Of a DNA stretch of 64,000 nt, positions 39,000 to 46,931 are shown in pieces (within the stretch, counting starts at the first letter, position 1; each line of letters begins with the position of its first letter). The notes under the pieces were generated by a model. That model made no database searches, was not told the DNA's origin, and saw only the letters and a list, made by a program, of their open reading frames with translations. This DNA comes from DATHAP01 sp963762865. Lineage in GTDB: Bacteria; Actinomycetota; Actinomycetes; JACCUZ01. A program made the position numbers and the translations under genes. The stretch is from contig CAVXNC010000011.1 of assembly GCA_963762865.1 (NCBI GenBank), positions 310,001 through 374,000 of the forward strand, in the 5' to 3' direction.

Positions 39000-39433
39000 G
39001 CCTCCACCCGCTTCTTGAGCTCCTTGAGCGCGGTGTCGATGATGACCTTCTCGGCCTTGCGCTTGATCATCCCCAGCATCGGGATCTTCACGTCCACCGC
39101 CAGCTGGTAGGTCACCGTGGTCGTGCCGTCGCCGTTGTCCTCGAGCAGGTAGGCGCCGTCCATGGCCTTGACGATCTGCTCGGCCTCGACCAGCTGCCAG
39201 CGGACCTCGCGGTCGGCCTTCCAGGTGTAGGCCAGGACGTACTGGTCCTTGATGGCGCCCGCGTCGAGGTTGAACCAGACCTCCGTGGGGCGCCCGTTGG
39301 AGCCGGTGGAGCGGACCTGGGTCTCCTTCACGGCGCCGGTCCACTCCGGGTAGGAGTCGAAGTCGGCGATCACCGCCATCACCTCGGCCGGCGGCGCGTC
39401 GACACTGATGCTGGACTCGGTGCGGTCGGCCAT
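38996..39433 (-). CDS. SRPBCC / polyketide cyclase-like protein (first gene of glk operon)
   Basis: A 145-residue helix-grip protein. The N terminus TESSISVDAPPAEVMAVIAD, with FDSYPEWTGAVKETQV, is the family signature. The C-terminal helix is MIKRKAEKVIIDTALKELKK. The fold binds hydrophobic ligands in other members. The ATG at 39433 is preceded by a -10 hexamer at 7 nt. The three-gene order SRPBCC, hypothetical, glucokinase is conserved in actinobacteria. Confidence 0.87.
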   Translation of the reverse strand: MADRTESSISVDAPPAEVMAVIADFDSYPEWTGAVKETQVRSTGSNGRPTEVWFNLDAGAIKDQYVLAYTWKADREVRWQLVEAEQIVKAMDGAYLLEDNGDGTTTVTYQLAVDVKIPMLGMIKRKAEKVIIDTALKELKKRVEA

Positions 39434-39440
39434 GCGGCGA

Positions 39441-39446
39441 AGGTTA
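39441..39446 (-). promoter_or_regulatory. -10 hexamer TAACCT for the glk operon
   Basis: On the minus strand TAACCT is 7 nt before the ATG at 39433. It suggests a leaderless operon mRNA. Confidence 0.45.
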
Positions 39447-39536
39447 CTAGGACGGGCTTGCCGAATCCGCCCACGACCGGCCCCGCCCGGTCTAAGGTCG
39501 GCGCCACAACGATCATCGACCCAGGGGGGTCCCCTC

Positions 39537-40176
39537 ATGCGCATCCGTTTGCTGCTCGTCACCATCGCCGTCACGGCCTTGTCGCTGGTCGCCGCGAGCC
39601 CGGCGTCAGCCGCGGTCAGCCACGACGAAGCCGTCGGCGCCCTGCTGACTGCGAAGGAAGTAGGCAAGAACTGGCACAAGGTCGCGGTCAGCGACGGGAT
39701 GTCAGGCATCCTCCACGGCTGTGCATCCGCGCAGTACACCTCGAAGGGGGTCGACGCCAAGGCGGCACGGGCCCTCCAGTTCCGTCAGCAGGAGTCCTGG
39801 ATCACCGAGCGCCTCAAGTCGTTCGACACCACCAAGCTGGCCGGGCGCGAGGTCAACAAGTGGGTCGCGCGCTACAGCGAGTGTGACTCCTTCCAGCACG
39901 ACGGCCAGACCTTCACGATCTCCAAGGCCAAGGTCGGTGACTTCGCCGACAAGACCGCCGCCTTCAAGATCAAGGGCATCGTGACTCGACGCAGACGGCG
40001 TCGAGACGCCGGTCACCGCGATCCTCGTCGGAGCCAAGTGGGGCCACCACGTGGTCAGCGAAACGCAGGTCGTCGTGGGCGGCCTGACCGGCGCCCAGGT
40101 GGGCGAAATGCGCAAGTCCACCATTCAGGTCGCCAAGGTCGCCGTCGAAAAGATCGACAACAAGCTGGGTCGCTGA
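39537..40176 (+). CDS. secreted protein of unknown function (one frameshift)
   Basis: A reconstructed protein of about 212 residues. The signal peptide is clear: RIRLLLVTIAVTALSLVAAS ending PASA-AV. The mature part reads HDEAVGALLTAKEVGKNWHK, then HGCASAQYTS and SECDSFQHDG (a possible disulfide). Near 39985 one extra base changes the frame. The other frame continues smoothly with DGVETPVTAILVGAKWGHHV, VVVGGLTGAQVG and EKIDNKLGR* at 40176. The fold resembles sensor-type extracellular domains of mycobacterial PknH, but I do not claim homology. Confidence 0.7.
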
Positions 40177-40196
40177 CCCGACACCGTCGCTCGAGG

Positions 40197-40224
40197 CGGC
40201 CCGGTCGCTCATGCGGCCGGGCCG
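40197..40224 (+). terminator. stem-loop terminator after the secreted-protein gene
   Basis: Eight-bp arms CGGCCCGG (40197-40204) and CCGGGCCG (40217-40224) lie 21 nt after the stop. They are followed by a T-containing stretch. Confidence 0.5.
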
Positions 40225-40445
40225 TTGACGATTTCGGTCGTTTCGCCCCCGTCGGAGGCGGTCGGGCCCTGTCGCTCACCGTGAGTGACGCGTCACCGAC
40301 CGCCTGGCATCAAGACCGACCTCCCGGCGAGGGCAGCAGGGCCGTCTCCGGCGGCAAGGTGGCGCAGGTCCTCGGTCGCTGAGAGTCCGCCGGCGTTGAC
40401 GCGACGTTGACCTTGGGCCTCTGGCGCTATCCGTCGCGCTGCTGC

Positions 40446-40745
40446 ATGGTGGGGACGTGCCGCAACGGCTTCAGCGCGCACTCGGGCGACACTGGCCTGC
40501 CCGACGACGGCGGGCGGCAGAGCGCCTACACCCAGGGGCAGCGGTCCACCGGGGCCAAGGGCCTGAGCCTGCACACGGTCGAGATCCTGCACGGCTTCCA
40601 GAAGCTCCAGGTGCACGCGGGCGAGGTCTTCGACGACCAGGTCCACGCCCGCAGCCAGGAGCACGTACGGCGCCTGCTCGCCCTGGCACTGGTCACCGTG
40701 GTCCTCTGGCTGGCGATCCTGATCGTCCTGATGAACCGGGTCTGA
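40446..40745 (+). CDS. small membrane-anchored protein
   Basis: A 99-residue protein from the ATG at 40446; a TTG at 40407 is possible too. The N-terminal part is polar. A helix ILHGFQKLQVHAGEVFDDQV leads to one C-terminal membrane span (LLALALVTVVLWLAILIVLM). Third-position GC is high in this frame only. No family was recognised. Confidence 0.5.
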   Translation: MVGTCRNGFSAHSGDTGLPDDGGRQSAYTQGQRSTGAKGLSLHTVEILHGFQKLQVHAGEVFDDQVHARSQEHVRRLLALALVTVVLWLAILIVLMNRV

Positions 40746-40783
40746 GCAGTTCGTTCGCCCGCTCTCTCGTACCGTGACACTCG

Positions 40784-41134
40784 ATGGACGCCAGCGTTCT
40801 GACCGAGGTGGTCTCCCTCGAGAAGCGGCTTCTGGACCCCGAGTGCCGGGCCGACGCCGCCTGCCTGCGCGACCTTCTGCATCCCGACTTCCTCGAGTAC
40901 GGCGCCTCGGGGAGGGTGTGGACACGCGACGGAGTACTGCAGGGGCTGGCTGCCGACCCGACCCTCGACGGGGCCGGCGTCGACTTCGCGGCCACCCCGC
41001 TGGCGGACGATGTCGTGCTCGTGACGTTCCGGCTCACCGGCGGGCAGCACACATCGCTGCGGAGCTCCGTCTGGGTGCGGTGCGAGGACGGTCAGTGGAG
41101 AGTCCGCTTCCACCAGGGGACGCCGACCGCCTGA
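40784..41134 (+). CDS. SnoaL/NTF2-like protein (DUF4440 type)
   Basis: A 116-residue protein with the cone-shaped NTF2 pattern: EVVSLEKRLLDPECRADAAC, then LRDLLHPDFLEYGASGRVWT, a central VDFAATPLADDVVLVTFRLT strand pair and a final VWVRCEDGQWRVRFHQGT. Family members are small enzymes or ligand binders; the substrate is unknown. TACCGT at 40770-40775 is a possible -10 for a leaderless start at ATG 40784. It converges on the next gene with a 5-bp gap. Confidence 0.8.
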   Translation: MDASVLTEVVSLEKRLLDPECRADAACLRDLLHPDFLEYGASGRVWTRDGVLQGLAADPTLDGAGVDFAATPLADDVVLVTFRLTGGQHTSLRSSVWVRCEDGQWRVRFHQGTPTA

Positions 41135-41139
41135 GCGTC

Positions 41140-41616
41140 CTACAGGAGGGCGCCGACGAGCGCCATGAGGGCGAAAATGAGCAGGGTCAGGGCGGCTGCG
41201 CCGCCGATCATCAGACCCGCCTTCTTGCCGGTCGTGTCGGTCAGGGAGGACAGCCTCCCCAGCGGGGAGCCGGACTCCTCGACCGCGAGCTGGGCCAGGA
41301 GCTGGGCGGCGAGCGCCTCGGTCTCCTCCGCGCTGGGCCGGGTGGAGTGCTTGGCGTGCTTCCCGCGGGGCGCGGCGGGCGAGTCGGCGGCCGGGGTCGC
41401 GGTGGCGGCAGCCGGCTCGGTGGGCACGGCGGTCGCGGCGGCAACCGGCCCAGCGGGCGCGGCGGACGCGGCAGCAACGGGCTCAACGGGGGTGGATGCA
41501 GGCGCCGGCGCTGGCCGGAGGTCGGCGTAGCAGAGCGTGCACCAGTCGGAGCCGGAGCGGACGTGGGCAGCGCACTGCGGGCAGCGCAGATCGGCGTCGG
41601 GCGTGGTGGTGCTCAC
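41140..41616 (-). CDS. zinc-ribbon protein with C-terminal membrane anchor
   Basis: A 158-residue protein. An N-terminal zinc ribbon is formed by LRCPQCAAHVRSGSDWCTLC. A long Ala/Pro/Val linker follows, then a basic HAKHSTRPS stretch, an amphipathic helix and one C-terminal span (GLMIGGAAALTLLIFALMAL). This ribbon-linker-anchor plan is frequent in actinobacteria, with unknown function. Its GTG start directly follows the stop of the upstream SRPBCC gene (TGAGTG), so they are co-translated. Confidence 0.75.
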   Translation of the reverse strand: MSTTTPDADLRCPQCAAHVRSGSDWCTLCYADLRPAPAPASTPVEPVAAASAAPAGPVAAATAVPTEPAAATATPAADSPAAPRGKHAKHSTRPSAEETEALAAQLLAQLAVEESGSPLGRLSSLTDTTGKKAGLMIGGAAALTLLIFALMALVGALL

Positions 41617-42036
41617 TCAGGTGGAGTCGGCGCGCTCGAGACGGTCCTTGAGGGCGTACATCTGGGACTTCCAGCCGCGGACCCGCCGCTCGCGCTCCCG
41701 CCGGCACCGTCGCCGCGAGCGGGCCACGCGCGGACGGGCGGGGTCGGCGCGCAGGTACCAGTGGACGACGGTGCCGCCCGCGACCGGCTCGAGCCAGACC
41801 TCCATGCTCCCCCGCAGCGCGCCGGTGATGGTCCACTGCTGGCCCTTGAGCCCGCGGTCGCGGGTGGTGTGCGGGACCAGGTCGGGCCACCAGCGGATCC
41901 ACCAGCCGGAGTCGGCGACCAGCCTGGCCACGACCGGCGGCGGCACCCGCAGGAAGGTGTCGTCGGCGATGTCCACGAGGGGCGGCGCGACGGCGTGACC
42001 GGGCGATGTGTCGGCGGCCTGGTGGTCGGATGCCAC
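41617..42036 (-). CDS. SRPBCC / polyketide cyclase-like protein
   Basis: A 139-residue protein. DDTFLRVPPPVVARLVADSG and WWIRWWPDLVPHTT are typical of actinobacterial START-like proteins found near fadD15. The middle strands GSMEVWLEPVAGGTVVHWYL are clear. An Arg-rich insert (RVARSRRRCRRERERRVRG) precedes the terminal helix. It is divergent from the acyl-CoA ligase gene, hinting at a lipid-related ligand, which remains inference. GTG start at 42036. Confidence 0.8.
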   Translation of the reverse strand: MASDHQAADTSPGHAVAPPLVDIADDTFLRVPPPVVARLVADSGWWIRWWPDLVPHTTRDRGLKGQQWTITGALRGSMEVWLEPVAGGTVVHWYLRADPARPRVARSRRRCRRERERRVRGWKSQMYALKDRLERADST

Positions 42037-42112
42037 GGCGTAACAGTATGGTCACGGCCAACCTCGTGCCCCGCCGAGCAGTGGCGGGCACCCACCCAGG
42101 AGCGCACCCACC

Positions 42113-43918
42113 GTGAACGAGTACACCTCACCGGTGCTGGCGGAGCCCGCCACGACCGGCAACCTGACCGACATCATCGTGCTCAACGCGACGGAGGTGC
42201 CGCAGAAGGTCTGCTTCCGCAAGCGCTCCGGCGACCTGTGGCTGGACGTCACGTGCAGCGAGTTCCTGGCGGAGGTGCAGGGCGTCGCCAAGGGCCTGGT
42301 CGCGGCGGGCGTGCAGGCCGGCGACCGGGTCGGCCTGATGGCCAAGACGCGCTACGAGTGGACGCTGGTCGACTTCGCGATCTGGACGGCCGGCGCGGTC
42401 ACGGTGCCGATCTACGAGACGTCGTCGCCCGAGCAGGTGCAGTGGATCCTCGGCGACTCCGGCGCGGTCGGCGCGGTCCTCGAGACGCCCGAGCACATGG
42501 CGGTCGTCGACGAGGTCAAGGCGACCCTCAGCGACCTCAAGCACGTGTGGTGCATCGACACGGGCGCCGTCGACGAGCTGACCGGCTCGGGCAGCCACGT
42601 CGCGGACGACGAGCTCGAGCAGCGACGTACGACCGCGAAGCCTGACGACCTGGCGACCATCATCTACACGTCGGGCACCACGGGGCGGCCCAAGGGCTGC
42701 GAGCTGACCCACGGCAACTTCCTCTTCGAGGCCGCCAACGTGGTGAGCCTCAAGGACCGCAGCGCGACGCTGGCCGACATCTTCGGCGAGGAGGGCGCGG
42801 CGACGCTGCTCTTCCTGCCGCTGGCGCACGTCTTCGCGCGGATGATCCAGATCGGCGTGGTGATGGCCCGCGGGACCCTCGGCCACACCGCAGACGTCAA
42901 GAACCTGCTGGCCGACCTGCAGACCTTCCAGCCGACCTTCATCCTGTCGGTGCCGCGGGTCTTCGAGAAGGTCTACAACTCCTCGGAGCAGAAGGCCGAG
43001 GCGGCCGGCAAGGGCAAGATCTTCCACACCGCGGCGGCGACCGCGATCGCCTACAGCGAGGCGCAGGACCACGGCGGCGCGAGCATCGGGCTCAAGGCCA
43101 AGCACGCGCTCTTCGACAGGCTGGTCTACGGCAAGCTGCGCGCGGCGCTCGGCGGCAAGGTGCGCTGGGCGGTGTCCGGCGGCGCGCCGCTCGGGCCGCG
43201 GCTGGGCCACTTCTACCGCGGCATCGGCCTCACCGTGCTCGAGGGCTACGGCCTGACCGAGACCACGGCGGCCACGGCGGTCAACACGCCCGGCATGATC
43301 AAGATCGGCACGGTCGGCCGGCCGCTGCCCGGGGTCACCGTGCGGATCGCCGACGACGGCGAGGTGCTGGTCAAGGGCGGCCAGGTCTTCGTCGGCTACT
43401 ACAACAACCCCGAGGCCACCCGGGAGTCGCTGCGCGACGGCTGGTTCTCGACCGGCGACCTGGGCGAGCTCGACAACGACGGCTGCCTGCGGATCACCGG
43501 CCGCAAGAAGGAGATCATCGTCACCGCCGCCGGCAAGAACGTCGCGCCGGCCGTGCTCGAGGACCGGGTGCGCGCGCACCGGCTGGTCAGCCAGTGCATC
43601 GTCGTCGGCGACGCGCAGCCCTACATCGCGGCGCTGATCACCCTCGACGAGGAGGCGCTGCCGGCCTGGGCGGAGCAGCACGGCAAGTCCGGCCTGACCC
43701 TCGCGCAGGCGGCCGACGACCCCGAGGTGCAGGCCGAGATCCAGGGCGCGGTCGACGACGCCAACAAGGCGGTGTCGAAGGCCGAGGCCATCAAGAAGTT
43801 CCAGATCCTGCCGGTCGAGTGGACCGAGGAGTCCGGCGCGCTCACCCCGTCGATGAAGCTCAAGCGGGCCGTGGTCATGAAGGACCACGCCGCCGAGGTG
43901 GACGCGCTCTACAGCTGA
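42113..43918 (+). CDS. fadD15: long-chain fatty-acid-CoA ligase, FadD15-like
   Basis: A 601-residue adenylate-forming enzyme that activates fatty acids to acyl-CoA. The P-loop motif is ATIIYTSGTTGRPKGCELTH. The linker and core motifs are LEGYGLTETTAATAVNTPG, GWFSTGDLGELDNDG and the hinge RITGRKKEIIVTAAGKNVAP, with the catalytic Lys near the C terminus (KLKRAVVMKDH). Length and motifs match the mycobacterial FadD15 / Streptomyces AMP-dependent synthetase group. It starts at GTG 42113. The ABC transporter begins 22 nt downstream. The gene-symbol assignment is by resemblance. Confidence 0.92.
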   Translation: MNEYTSPVLAEPATTGNLTDIIVLNATEVPQKVCFRKRSGDLWLDVTCSEFLAEVQGVAKGLVAAGVQAGDRVGLMAKTRYEWTLVDFAIWTAGAVTVPIYETSSPEQVQWILGDSGAVGAVLETPEHMAVVDEVKATLSDLKHVWCIDTGAVDELTGSGSHVADDELEQRRTTAKPDDLATIIYTSGTTGRPKGCELTHGNFLFEAANVVSLKDRSATLADIFGEEGAATLLFLPLAHVFARMIQIGVVMARGTLGHTADVKNLLADLQTFQPTFILSVPRVFEKVYNSSEQKAEAAGKGKIFHTAAATAIAYSEAQDHGGASIGLKAKHALFDRLVYGKLRAALGGKVRWAVSGGAPLGPRLGHFYRGIGLTVLEGYGLTETTAATAVNTPGMIKIGTVGRPLPGVTVRIADDGEVLVKGGQVFVGYYNNPEATRESLRDGWFSTGDLGELDNDGCLRITGRKKEIIVTAAGKNVAPAVLEDRVRAHRLVSQCIVVGDAQPYIAALITLDEEALPAWAEQHGKSGLTLAQAADDPEVQAEIQGAVDDANKAVSKAEAIKKFQILPVEWTEESGALTPSMKLKRAVVMKDHAAEVDALYS

Positions 43919-43940
43919 AGCTCCCCCGCAGGCGCCCGAC

Positions 43941-44666
43941 ATGGGCGAAGATTCCTGGGTGTCCCTCGTCGTCGACGTCCACGACCTCCACGTCCGCTTC
44001 GGCACGGTCGTGGCGGTGGAGGGCGTCGACCTGACCCTGCCGGCCGGCTCCTCCGTGGCCCTGGTGGGGCGCAACGGCGCCGGCAAGTCGACGACGCTGC
44101 GGGTGCTCGCCGGCGTGCTGCCGCCGACCGCCGGTGACGTACGCATCGCAGGGCTGGACATCCGGACCGACCGCCAGGGGGTCAAGGAGCGGGTCGGCTA
44201 CTGCCCCGACGTCGGCGGCCTGATCCCCCGGGCCACGCCGTGGGAGCACCTCGCGCTGGCCGCCCGGATGCGCCGGCTGGCGCCCGACTGGGAGGACCGC
44301 GCCCGCGACCTGCTGGAGCGCTTCGACCTCGGCGGCGAGGCCGACCGGGTGACCGCCGGCTTCTCGCACGGCATGTCCCGCCGGATGTCGGTGCTGCTCG
44401 CCGCCTTCCACCGCCCCGACGTGCTGCTGCTCGACGAACCCTTCGACGGCGTCGACCCGCTCGGCGTCGAGGCGGCCATGGACCTGATCCGCGAGGCCCG
44501 CCTCGGCGGCGCCGCGGTGCTCATCTCGACCCACCTGCTCGACCTGGCCGTGCAGGCCTGCGAGGAGGCGGTCGTGCTGCGGCAGGGCCGGGTGGTCGGG
44601 GCGTCGCCCGCCGCCGAGCTCAGCGGCGTCGAGGGCGCGGCGCGCTACCGCTCGATGCTGTCGTGA
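43941..44666 (+). CDS. ABC transporter ATP-binding protein
   Basis: A 241-residue ABC ATPase. Walker A is LVGRNGAGKSTTLRVLAG. The signature region is unusual (GFSHGMSRRMSVLLAAFH in place of LSGGQ). Walker B is DVLLLDEPFDGVDPLGVEAA and the switch His is in LISTHLLDLAVQACEE. This matches multidrug- or lipid-type exporters with separate permeases. The ATG at 43941 or the GTG at 43962 could be the start; the latter follows an AAGATT -10-like box. Its stop overlaps a GTG that could start the permease. Confidence 0.9.
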   Translation: MGEDSWVSLVVDVHDLHVRFGTVVAVEGVDLTLPAGSSVALVGRNGAGKSTTLRVLAGVLPPTAGDVRIAGLDIRTDRQGVKERVGYCPDVGGLIPRATPWEHLALAARMRRLAPDWEDRARDLLERFDLGGEADRVTAGFSHGMSRRMSVLLAAFHRPDVLLLDEPFDGVDPLGVEAAMDLIREARLGGAAVLISTHLLDLAVQACEEAVVLRQGRVVGASPAAELSGVEGAARYRSMLS

Positions 44667-46243
44667 GCACCGCGCTCGGTGACCGCGGACGGTGGCAGCG
44701 GCCAGCTGCGCGCCCTGCTCTCGCTGCGGTGGCGGATGCTGCGCTCCGCCGCGCCAGCGCAAGGCGGCCTTCCTGGCCTTCCTGCTGCTGCCCCTGCTCG
44801 CGGTGGTCGCGATCGTCGCCGGCCAGCTCGCGCCCGACGACCCGGACATCCGCTTCAACTTCGCCCTGCTGGCGCCGACGACCTTCGCCGCCTTCTTCGT
44901 GCTGGCCGTCGTGTCGCCGGCCAGCTCGGCCGGTGGCAGCGAGCTCTTCCCGAGCGACCAGCTGGTGGCCTTCCCGGTCCGCGACCGGACGGTGTTCGGC
45001 TCCACGCTGCTGCTCGCCCCGGCCAACCTGGCGTGGATGACCAACTTCCTGCTGCTGCTCGGCGTGACGTCCTACGTCGCCGCTCCCGGGCCGCTCGTCT
45101 CGCTCGCGCTGGTGACGACGATCGTCTACGCCGTCTCGATGACCGTCGTCGGCCAGGCCGCTGGCGTGGTGGCTCGAGGGCGTGCGTCAGCGCCGCGACG
45201 GTCGCTGGTCGCTGCGGATCATCGCGGCGAGCCTGGTCGCTGTCGCTCGCGATCGTGCAGTTCACGGGCAACCTCACGAGGCTGCTCGAACGACCTGCCG
45301 ACCCAGCGGATCGCGATCAGCGCCGTCCAGGGCTCGGAGGCAGCAGCCTGTCCGTGGGCGCGAGGCCTGCGCCCGTGGCTGCGATCGTCGTCCTGCTCTG
45401 ATCGTCGACCGGGGTCGTCGCGTTCTACGCCGGCGAGCGCGGCTGCCGCTTCGCGCTCGGGACGGGTGAGCGACGGCGGGCTGCAGCCGGAGACCCGTCC
45501 GGTACGTCGCCGCACGACTGCGACGAGCGACCTCCGGGCACTGATGCAGATCGACCGCGCGAGCGTCTGGCGCTCCGCGCCGCTTCGGCGCGGCGCCATC
45601 GTCATGGCCGTGCTGCCCGGCGCCATCGCCGCCATCACCGAGCCACGGTGGGACTCGCTCGTCCTGCTCACCGGGCTGGTGGCCGCCGGCTCCGGGCTGC
45701 TGTTCGGGGTCAACGCCTTCGGGGTGGACGGCCCGGGCGCGCTGACGCTCGAGGGACTGCCGGTCTCGCCCGAGCTGCGCTTCTGGGCGAAGGCGCTGGT
45801 CATCATCGAGTTCGCGGCGCTCACCGAGGCCGGTGCCCTGGTCGTCGGCGCGCTCCGGGCCGACGGCTCCCCGACCGCGTCCCAGCTGACCGCGCTCTTC
45901 GCGGCCCTGGTCGTCACCGCGCTGGCCGTGGCGTCCTTCTGCATGCGCGTCTCGGTGCGCTCGCCGCACCGGTCCGACCTGCGGGGCCGACGGGACACCC
46001 CGGCTCCGCCGGGAGCGATGGTCGCCTACTCGGCCAGGCTGGCCTGGCGGACGACCTGGATCGCCATGGTCCTGTCCATCGTGGCGCTCGCGCCCTGGGC
46101 CTGGCTCCCGCTGGCTGTGGCGACCCCGATGGCCTGCCTGGCGGGGCTCTCGCTCACCCGGTCGGCGAGCCAGTGGCAGGACGAGACGGTGCAGGTCCCG
46201 AGTCGTCGTCGACGGTCTCGAGCGGCTGAGCATGGTCCCATAG
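44663..46243 (+). pseudogene. ABC transporter permease, several frameshifts
   Basis: A reconstructed protein of about 525 residues with multiple spans. Readable blocks in order, in changing frames, are GQLRALLSLRWRMLRSA, then AFLAFLLLPLLAVVAIVAGQ, APANLAWMTNFLLLLGVTSY, GRWSLRIIAASLVAVA, VTGVVAFYAGE-like, MAVLPGAIAAITEPRWDSLV, GLLFGVNAFGVDGPGALTLE and GLERLSMVP* at 46241-46243. Frame changes occur near 44750, 45170, 45240, 45400 and 46200. Pairs of shifts cancel, so a long open frame survives by chance. Sequence error is likelier than decay because every block stays conserved. The protein would form the export channel with the ATPase upstream. Confidence 0.75.
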
Positions 46244-46260
46244 TCAGAATTGACTAGTCA
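46241..46260. promoter_or_regulatory. inverted repeats containing TGACTAGTC upstream of tadE
   Basis: TAGTCA-GAAT-TGACTA and the palindrome TGACTAGTCA overlap here, beginning at the permease stop codon. TGACTAGTC recurs at 48887-48895 just before cpaB. The core ACTAGT should be rare in such GC-rich DNA. A regulatory role is inferred. Confidence 0.35.
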
Positions 46261-46355
46261 GGGCATCTGAAGGGACCAAATCTGGTGCGCCATGCACACC
46301 GGATGGCCGCTTGCCCCGAAGATAGCGTTGGAGAAGTTCGCCGGAAGGGGGGTCG

Positions 46356-46931
46356 ATGAGGAAGTTCATGCCCGGGGCGAGACGTCGCGCCCGCGACGAG
46401 GACGGCGCAGCAGCGGTCGAGTTCGCCCTGCTCCTGCCCATCTTCGTGGTTCTTGCGTTCGGCATGATGTCGGCGGGCATCCTCTTCTGGCACAACCTCA
46501 CGATCACTCAGGCCTCCCGCGACGCCGCTCGTCTCGGGACGACCCTGCCCATCACGACGGCCGACCCCGGTCCCGACCGGCGAGTACGACATCGCGACCT
46601 GGCTCCAGCAGGTCCACGACCTCGCCAAGACCCAGGGCTGGGGATCGTCGACGGCCGACATCACCACCGAGGCCAACGGCGAGGGCTACATCTGCGTCGC
46701 CTACGTGCGGCGAGACCAGCGGCCTCGGGCATGAACACGACGAGCATGTACAGCGGTGTTCCGCGTGGCTACAACACGTCGCCGACCTCCAAGTGCTTCG
46801 AGGACGGCCGGGACGACAACCGGGTCCAGGTCCTCGTCCGTCGTGACGGTGAGCTCAACGGCGTGTTCATCCACAAGAAGTGGGAGCTGGTCAGCAAGGG
46901 CGACATCCCGTACGAGAGGCAGGCGCCGTGA
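46356..46931 (+). CDS. tadE: TadE-like pseudopilin (two compensating frameshifts)
   Basis: About 191 residues. After a basic leader the protein has EDGAAAVEFALLLPIFVVLA, the TadE hydrophobic helix with the conserved Glu and a Gly before the predicted processing site. Between about 46570 and 46730 the frame is displaced. The displaced frame reads GEYDIATWLQQVHDLAKTQG and GEGYICVAYVRRDQ, as expected. The original frame then resumes with MYSGVPRGYNTSPTSKCFED and ends at 46931. TadE-type minor pseudopilins help assemble Flp pili. It starts at ATG 46356 after a purine-rich stretch and overlaps tadG by 4 nt. Confidence 0.8.
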   Translation: MRKFMPGARRRARDEDGAAAVEFALLLPIFVVLAFGMMSAGILFWHNLTITQASRDAARLGTTLPITTADPGPDRRVRHRDLAPAGPRPRQDPGLGIVDGRHHHRGQRRGLHLRRLRAARPAASGMNTTSMYSGVPRGYNTSPTSKCFEDGRDDNRVQVLVRRDGELNGVFIHKKWELVSKGDIPYERQAP